Assembly (NCBI GenBank): GCA_018065815.1
Contig: JAGHSP010000174.1
Span: 1-10,413, forward strand
From: Candidatus Sodaliphilus limicaballi
Lineage (GTDB): Bacteria; Bacteroidota; Bacteroidia; Bacteroidales; Muribaculaceae
Direction of reading: 5' to 3'
DNA length: 10,413 nt
Both the position numbers and the translations under genes were made by a program. The notes below the pieces were generated by a model. That model worked only from the letters and a program-made list of their open reading frames with translations. It was not told where the DNA came from and ran no database searches. Position 1 is the stretch's first letter; the number at the start of each line of letters is the position of its first letter. Below, in pieces: positions 7,328 to 10,413 of this stretch.

Positions 7328-8224
7328 TCATGCGGGGGCTTGTGATGTGTGTTTCTGGAAAATGAGCAGCAGCACCGACACGATGATGGCAACAAATCCA
7401 ATGCCTATGAGCCATGTGAACTGCTCGCCCATGTAGAGCACACCTATGAGCATGGCGGTGAGCGGTTCCATTGCGCCAAGTATTGATGTGAGCGTGCTGC
7501 CTATCTTTTTGAGTCCCAAAATCAACATGAAATTGGATATTGCCGTGGGTATGAGTCCTAGCAGCAGGAGATAGCCTATAAGCCTGGGTTCGGTTGCCAC
7601 ATGGAAGCCTCCGTCGATGGCCACTGGCGAGACTGCCAGCAGCTGTAACGTGCTGAAAAGGAACACGAAGAAGGTGAGCTTGCTGCTCTCGAAATTGCGC
7701 ACCTTGAACACGGGCACAAGGACGAGGTAAATGGCGTAGGTGAGACCGGCAAGGAGTTCGATGCCCACACCGATCCATGAGATGTTGCCCTGCCCCGGCA
7801 CGTAGCCCGACAGGCACGCCACGCCCGCTACTGCGAGCACGATGGCTGTGGCAATGCGCAGTGTGACACGCTCGTGGAAGAACATCATCATGATGATGCA
7901 TGTGAAGATGGGGTAGGAGAACTGTATGGTAGTGGCGGCGCCGCTATCCATGAACTGATATCCGTAAATGAGGGTGAATGCACCCAGATTGTTGAAGATG
8001 GCAAGAATGAAGATGTGCCATGCGTCGTGCCAGGTGATTTTGAGCGATTGGCGCTGGCACAGCATGATGATGAGCATTGCCACACTGCCAAGTCCGTAGC
8101 GATGAGTGATCACAGTGACGGTGTCCATGCCAGCGTCGAGACACGGCATGGAGAATAATGGTATCATGCCGAAGGTGCATGACGAGATGAGTGCTTCTAT
8201 AAATCCTTTTGCCTTGGAGGACAT
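7328..8224 (-). CDS. EamA-type (DMT superfamily) transporter
   Basis: The 298-residue protein is an integral inner-membrane permease with about ten hydrophobic helices arranged as two EamA repeats (about 8-139 and 151-290). The first repeat carries the YPIF...FFHE segment (104-118), and the second its counterpart Met-Glu-Pro-Leu-Thr-Ala...Met-Gly-Glu (252-267); these paired motifs and the length are typical of the family. Members export or import amino acids, nucleobases and other metabolites; the substrate cannot be read from sequence. The ATG at 8224 follows a run of A's and a repeat-filled 62-bp spacer after the AspT-like gene, and the stop sits 4 bp before the Vsr start, so the three genes may form one unit. 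No promoter box is evident inside the spacer. Confidence 0.9.
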   Translation of the reverse strand: MSSKAKGFIEALISSCTFGMIPLFSMPCLDAGMDTVTVITHRYGLGSVAMLIIMLCQRQSLKITWHDAWHIFILAIFNNLGAFTLIYGYQFMDSGAATTIQFSYPIFTCIIMMMFFHERVTLRIATAIVLAVAGVACLSGYVPGQGNISWIGVGIELLAGLTYAIYLVLVPVFKVRNFESSKLTFFVFLFSTLQLLAVSPVAIDGGFHVATEPRLIGYLLLLGLIPTAISNFMLILGLKKIGSTLTSILGAMEPLTAMLIGVLYMGEQFTWLIGIGFVAIIVSVLLLIFQKHTSQAPA

Positions 8225-8230
8225 TTTTTT

Positions 8231-8283
8231 GTTAATGGGTTATTGGTTATTGGTTATTGGGTTAATGGGTTATTGGTTATTGG
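8231..8283. repeat. Heptamer/30-bp tandem repeat in the transporter spacer
   Basis: A 23-bp sequence at 8231-8253 recurs exactly at 8261-8283, giving a 30-bp period. Inside it are GGTTATT heptamers and GGGTTAAT variants. On the coding (minus) strand the units read AATAACC and CATTAACC. The whole spacer 8225-8286 has no C on the plus strand, hence no G on the transcribed sense strand. It fills nearly all of the gap between the AspT-like stop and the EamA start. Confidence 0.9.
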
Positions 8284-8286
8284 TTG

Positions 8287-9954
8287 CTACAAGAACACCA
8301 GCAGCAGGACTTGTGCCAGGATTACCCTGACGAACATGCTCAATGGATAGACTGTGGCATAGGCTAGGCTGGGCCGGTCGCTTGACAGAGTGTCGCTGGA
8401 ATAGTTCATTGCCATGGGATTAGCCATTGCCCCGCTGAGCATGCCGCACACAGTGCCGTAGTCGAGGTTCATGACTCGCAGTGCGATGATACCCACGATG
8501 AGCACTGGCACCACTGTGAGCACAAAACCTGCCGCAAGCCATGTGGCTCCCTCTGGACGCATCACGGTGGAGAGGAAGTCGGGGCCAGAATCGAGTCCCA
8601 GGCAAGCGAGATACAGCGCAAGGCCTATGGCACGCAACATGAGGTTGGCACTCTGTGTGGTGTAACTGTTCATGTGTATGCGAGGGCCGAATGTTCCCAT
8701 GAGAATGCCGGCGATGATGGGACCGCCAGCGAGACCAAGTTTCACCGGTGTAGAAATGCCAGGCAGGACGATGGGTATGCTTCCCAGCAGGAGGCCTAGT
8801 GTCATGCCCACAAACACAGAGATGAGTTTGGGCTCGTTTAGGTCGGCCACGGCGTTGCCCAGCACTTTCTCAACGTTTTTTATAGATTCGTCCTCGCCCA
8901 CCACGATGAGCCGGTCGCCCAGCAGCAATCGCAGGTCGGGGGTGGCAAGCAGCTGCACGCCGTTGCGGTTGATGCGGCTGATGTTCACTCCGTAGTGACG
9001 TCTCAGGTGCAGCGACCCCAGGCGTCGTCCGTTGATATTTGACTTGGTGATGAGTATAGCTTGCGAACTCAAGTTGCTGTCGATAGCGTTCCAGTCGATG
9101 TCATCTTTGTTCCAATCGGTGTTTTCCTGTTCGCCGAAGAGAATAGTCATTGCATTAGAGTCTTCCTCGTTGGTGATCACGAGCAGCCTGTCGCCTTCTT
9201 CGAGGACGGTTTGCGATGAGGGGATGCTTACTTTTCCGTTGCGCCACATGCGTGAGATGACAAACTTGAGGTGACTTATCTCGGCCACATCGGCCACTTT
9301 TTTACCGAAAATGCCGGGGTTGTGCACTTGGTAGGCAGCGATGAAGGTGGTGTCGGCATCCTCATTGTCGGGCTTGATGATGAGGTGATGTGTCTTGGCC
9401 ATGAGTTTGCGCATGAAGAGCAACGCCAGAATCACCCCCACCACGCCCATGGGATAGGTGACAGCGCATCCCAGAGCGGCGCCGCTGGCCGAGACGTTGA
9501 GCGACGAGAGAGTTTGCTGTGCGGCAGCGAGTGCAGGGGTGTTGGTCGTGGCACCGCACATGATGCCCACGGCGTCGGCAAGGTTGATGCCGCAAGTCCA
9601 GGGCATGAGCACGGTGAGCACAAGGCTCAATAACACGACGCATAGTGCCAGCAGATTGAGCGACAGCCCGCTGTTGTGCAGCGAGTTGAAGAAGCCTGGG
9701 CCAACCTGCACACCGAGTGCATAGACAAACAGCACGAGTCCGAAGTCTTGGGCATATCGCTGCATCATCGGGTCGATGGAGAGCCCTAGGCTGCCGGCCA
9801 GGATGCCTAGGAAAAAGACAAACGTCACGCCTAGCGAGATGCCCCACACCTTGACCTTGCCCAGAGTCAAGCCGCAGGCACACAGTATAGATAGCACAAT
9901 GACGGCTTGCACAGCCGAGTGCTCTATGATAACGCTATGTAACCATTCATTCAT
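8287..9954 (-). CDS. AspT/YidE/YbjL-family transporter with two RCK_C domains
   Basis: The 555-residue protein is an inner-membrane transporter of the aspartate:alanine exchanger-like family. It has five helices (within about 15-181), a cytoplasmic middle region with two RCK_C (TrkA-C) domains (about 203-272 and 295-370), and five more helices (about 375-553). The duplicated membrane half is marked by GATTNTPAL (134-142) and LSGAMANPMAM (506-516), and the second half opens with GLAGGP (407-412). RCK_C domains usually bind a small regulatory ligand. The substrate is unknown; in most YidE-like proteins it has not been established. I chose ATG 9954 because the protein then begins Met-Asn-Glu-Trp, like family members. 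An in-frame TTG at 9960 is the alternative. A -7 box ends only 10 nt upstream, so the leader would be a few bases. It is first in a possible unit with the EamA and Vsr genes. Confidence 0.88.
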   Translation of the reverse strand: MNEWLHSVIIEHSAVQAVIVLSILCACGLTLGKVKVWGISLGVTFVFFLGILAGSLGLSIDPMMQRYAQDFGLVLFVYALGVQVGPGFFNSLHNSGLSLNLLALCVVLLSLVLTVLMPWTCGINLADAVGIMCGATTNTPALAAAQQTLSSLNVSASGAALGCAVTYPMGVVGVILALLFMRKLMAKTHHLIIKPDNEDADTTFIAAYQVHNPGIFGKKVADVAEISHLKFVISRMWRNGKVSIPSSQTVLEEGDRLLVITNEEDSNAMTILFGEQENTDWNKDDIDWNAIDSNLSSQAILITKSNINGRRLGSLHLRRHYGVNISRINRNGVQLLATPDLRLLLGDRLIVVGEDESIKNVEKVLGNAVADLNEPKLISVFVGMTLGLLLGSIPIVLPGISTPVKLGLAGGPIIAGILMGTFGPRIHMNSYTTQSANLMLRAIGLALYLACLGLDSGPDFLSTVMRPEGATWLAAGFVLTVVPVLIVGIIALRVMNLDYGTVCGMLSGAMANPMAMNYSSDTLSSDRPSLAYATVYPLSMFVRVILAQVLLLVFL

Positions 9955-9964
9955 AATCAAGGTG

Positions 9965-9972
9965 CAAAGTTA
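9965..9972 (-). promoter_or_regulatory. Bacteroidetes -7 promoter box for the AspT-like gene
   Basis: The minus strand reads TAACTTTG, identical to the box used for the glycosyltransferase unit. The ATG at 9954 is only 10 nt downstream, so the predicted transcript has a leader of roughly 3-6 nt. No TTG lies at the usual -33 position. Confidence 0.5.
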
Positions 9973-10058
9973 CTCATTTTTTATTATATTAGTAGTGTGT
10001 GACGCAGGGTTATTTTCAAAAAGTGAAATCTATAAAGCAGGTTTTATTATGGAAATCT

Positions 10059-10202
10059 TTATTTTTTCGTTTTTATCGATTTTATCGAGATTATCGTTAT
10101 TATCGATTTTATCGGATTTATCACTTTTATCACTTTTTTTGAGGTGTTTTGGACCAATTTTCTGGTCCAAAACAGAAGTGGGTTGCTTGTGGTGTGTTTC
10201 AT
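10059..10202 (-). CDS. Possible 47-residue cationic small ORF (uncertain)
   Basis: An ATG at 10202 opens a 47-codon frame ending in TAA at 10059. It follows a TATTTTTG box (10226-10219) by 16 nt, with an A-rich leader and ATG-AAA, as real starts look in this genome. The predicted peptide is basic, with an Ile-Lys-rich C-terminal half made by the 9-bp minisatellite (three residues per unit, ending Ser-Ile-Lys-Ser-Ile-Lys-Thr-Lys-Lys). The overlapping minus-strand frame would give Ser-Asp-Lys repeats instead, so the repeat alone does not prove coding. I recognise no family. It could equally be non-coding repeat DNA. Confidence 0.2.
   Translation of the reverse strand: MKHTTSNPLLFWTRKLVQNTSKKVIKVINPIKSIITIISIKSIKTKK
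10064..10135. repeat. 9-bp minisatellite, unit TTATCGNNN
   Basis: Eight consecutive 9-bp units are visible on the plus strand: TTTTCGTTT, TTATCGATT, TTATCGAGA, TTATCGTTA, TTATCGATT, TTATCGGAT, TTATCACTT, TTATCACTT. The first four to six positions are conserved and the last three vary. A period divisible by three keeps every reading frame open. Confidence 0.9.
10147..10172. repeat. Perfect 10-bp inverted repeat (GGACCA core)
   Basis: TTTTGGACCA (10147-10156) and TGGTCCAAAA (10163-10172) are exact reverse complements around a 6-nt spacer. On neither strand does a T-run follow the hairpin, so it is not a standard terminator. It may be an operator for a protein dimer or an RNA hairpin. Confidence 0.8.
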
Positions 10203-10218
10203 TTTTCTTGTTTTTGTG

Positions 10219-10226
10219 CAAAAATA
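10219..10226 (-). promoter_or_regulatory. Possible -7 promoter box pointing into the repeat region
   Basis: The minus strand reads TATTTTTG, matching TAnnTTTG, with a TTG 22 nt upstream (10251-10249), the same spacing as in the glycosyltransferase promoter. It overlaps a short inverted repeat (TTTTTG-TG-CAAAAA, 10211-10224). Transcription would start near 10213 and run across the inverted repeat and minisatellite towards the AspT-like gene. Confidence 0.4.
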
Positions 10227-10297
10227 ATGGGTGAACCATGATGGAGCACAATCAACTGGGCAACTTGAAACCGCCGCTGGGAGAACCGGAGATGGAT

Positions 10298-10412
10298 GGA
10301 CCACCGCAGGGGAATGGAGAGGGCTGTTACTGGGAGAGGGGGCTTGCATGATGAAAGGGGGCAGGTGGCTCGCGGGAGCACCCGCGAGAACTGGACTGCC
10401 GCAGGGGGTAGG
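10298..10412 (+). repeat. Two diverged copies of a G-rich repeat
   Basis: GGACCACCGCAGGGGAATGG (10298-10317) and GGACTGCCGCAGGGGGTAGG (10393-10412) match at most positions and share the block CCGCAGGGG. Each copy is preceded by GAGAAC, with about 10 extra bases between GAGAAC and the core in the first copy. They look like diverged members of one intergenic repeat. Confidence 0.55.
10369..10388. repeat. 8-bp GC hairpin
   Basis: CTCGCGGG (10369-10376) and CCCGCGAG (10381-10388) pair perfectly around an AGCA loop. No T-run follows on either strand, so it is not a typical terminator. It lies between the two copies of the G-rich repeat and may belong to that element. Confidence 0.65.
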
Positions 10413-10413
10413 G

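Larger units (their letters stand above)
9973..10413. other. Repeat-rich region without an established gene
   Basis: About 440 bp to the right edge hold no recognisable protein family on either strand. The left half (9973-10235) is A/T-rich and holds a 9-bp minisatellite, a 10-bp inverted repeat and a possible minus-strand promoter with a small ORF. The right part (10241-10413) is G-rich on the plus strand and holds two related repeat copies and a GC hairpin. Two short overlapping plus-strand frames (10238-10351, 37 codons; from 10348 open to the edge) show no family resemblance, so I do not call them genes. Confidence 0.7.

Noticed and set aside
7324..7401. Upstream ATG at 7401 as the vsr start
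   Set aside because: It would add a Cys/Ser-rich tail encoded inside the EamA gene, whereas ATG 7323 aligns residue numbers with E. coli Vsr.
7317..7901. 194-codon minus-strand frame overlapping the EamA and vsr genes
   Set aside because: It is a shifted frame of the EamA gene; the membrane-protein frame has both EamA repeats intact.
8231..8283. CRISPR array
   Set aside because: The repeats are contiguous heptamers without unique spacers, and no cas genes are present.
9362..9883. 173-codon minus-strand frame in the AspT-like gene
   Set aside because: It is a shifted frame of the transporter with low-complexity His/Arg/Cys content.
10064..10135. CRISPR array or origin iterons
   Set aside because: Units are 9 bp, contiguous and degenerate; no replication initiator gene is in the window.
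10238..10351. 37-codon plus-strand frame, followed by an ATGA-overlapping frame open to the edge
   Set aside because: It is a Pro/Gly-rich low-complexity translation of the G-rich repeat, with no promoter box upstream and no recognisable family.
10361..10413. tRNA or small structured RNA at the GC hairpin
   Set aside because: Only one stem is evident; no cloverleaf arms or conserved T-loop were found.

Overview
The window looks like chromosomal DNA of a gut-type Bacteroidales bacterium, perhaps Muribaculaceae or a Prevotella relative. The reasons are: gene starts with A/T-rich leaders and no Shine-Dalgarno sequence, several TAnnTTTG boxes (the Bacteroidetes -7 promoter consensus) at the expected places, and a gene set familiar in that order (dihydroorotase beside a polyprenol-phosphate-mannose-synthase-like glycosyltransferase, an AspT/YidE-type transporter with paired RCK_C domains). 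The genus is an inference.

Layout. At the left edge is the 3' end of a CD225/dispanin-like membrane protein gene (+), closed by a hairpin terminator at 351-387 that also suits the converging minus-strand unit. Positions 406 to about 5231 hold a tight three-gene minus-strand unit, read right to left: a family 2 glycosyltransferase, dihydroorotase (pyrC), and a PMCA-like calcium P-type ATPase, separated by 12 and 8 bp. A roughly 96-bp divergent promoter region separates it from a plus-strand gene (5328-6809) for a secreted, C-terminally membrane-anchored YncE-like beta-propeller protein. That gene converges, with only 10 bp between stop codons, on a second minus-strand unit: an AspT/YidE-like transporter, an EamA-type drug/metabolite transporter and a Vsr-type endonuclease. 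From about 9973 to the right edge no established gene is visible. That stretch holds a 9-bp minisatellite, a perfect 10-bp inverted repeat, a possible promoter with a 47-codon small ORF, and a G-rich stretch with two related repeat copies and a GC hairpin.

How the genes work together. The left unit combines envelope glycosylation, pyrimidine synthesis and calcium export. This looks like shared transcription rather than a single pathway. The right unit couples two permeases of unknown substrate to a mismatch endonuclease. I see no phage, IS, CRISPR, tRNA or rRNA feature, and no convincing new multi-gene system. The most notable points are the glycosyltransferase gene, which has no ATG, GTG or TTG able to encode its conserved N-terminus (an ATA sits where the start is expected), the G-less heptamer-repeat leader before the EamA gene, and the repeat-rich right end.
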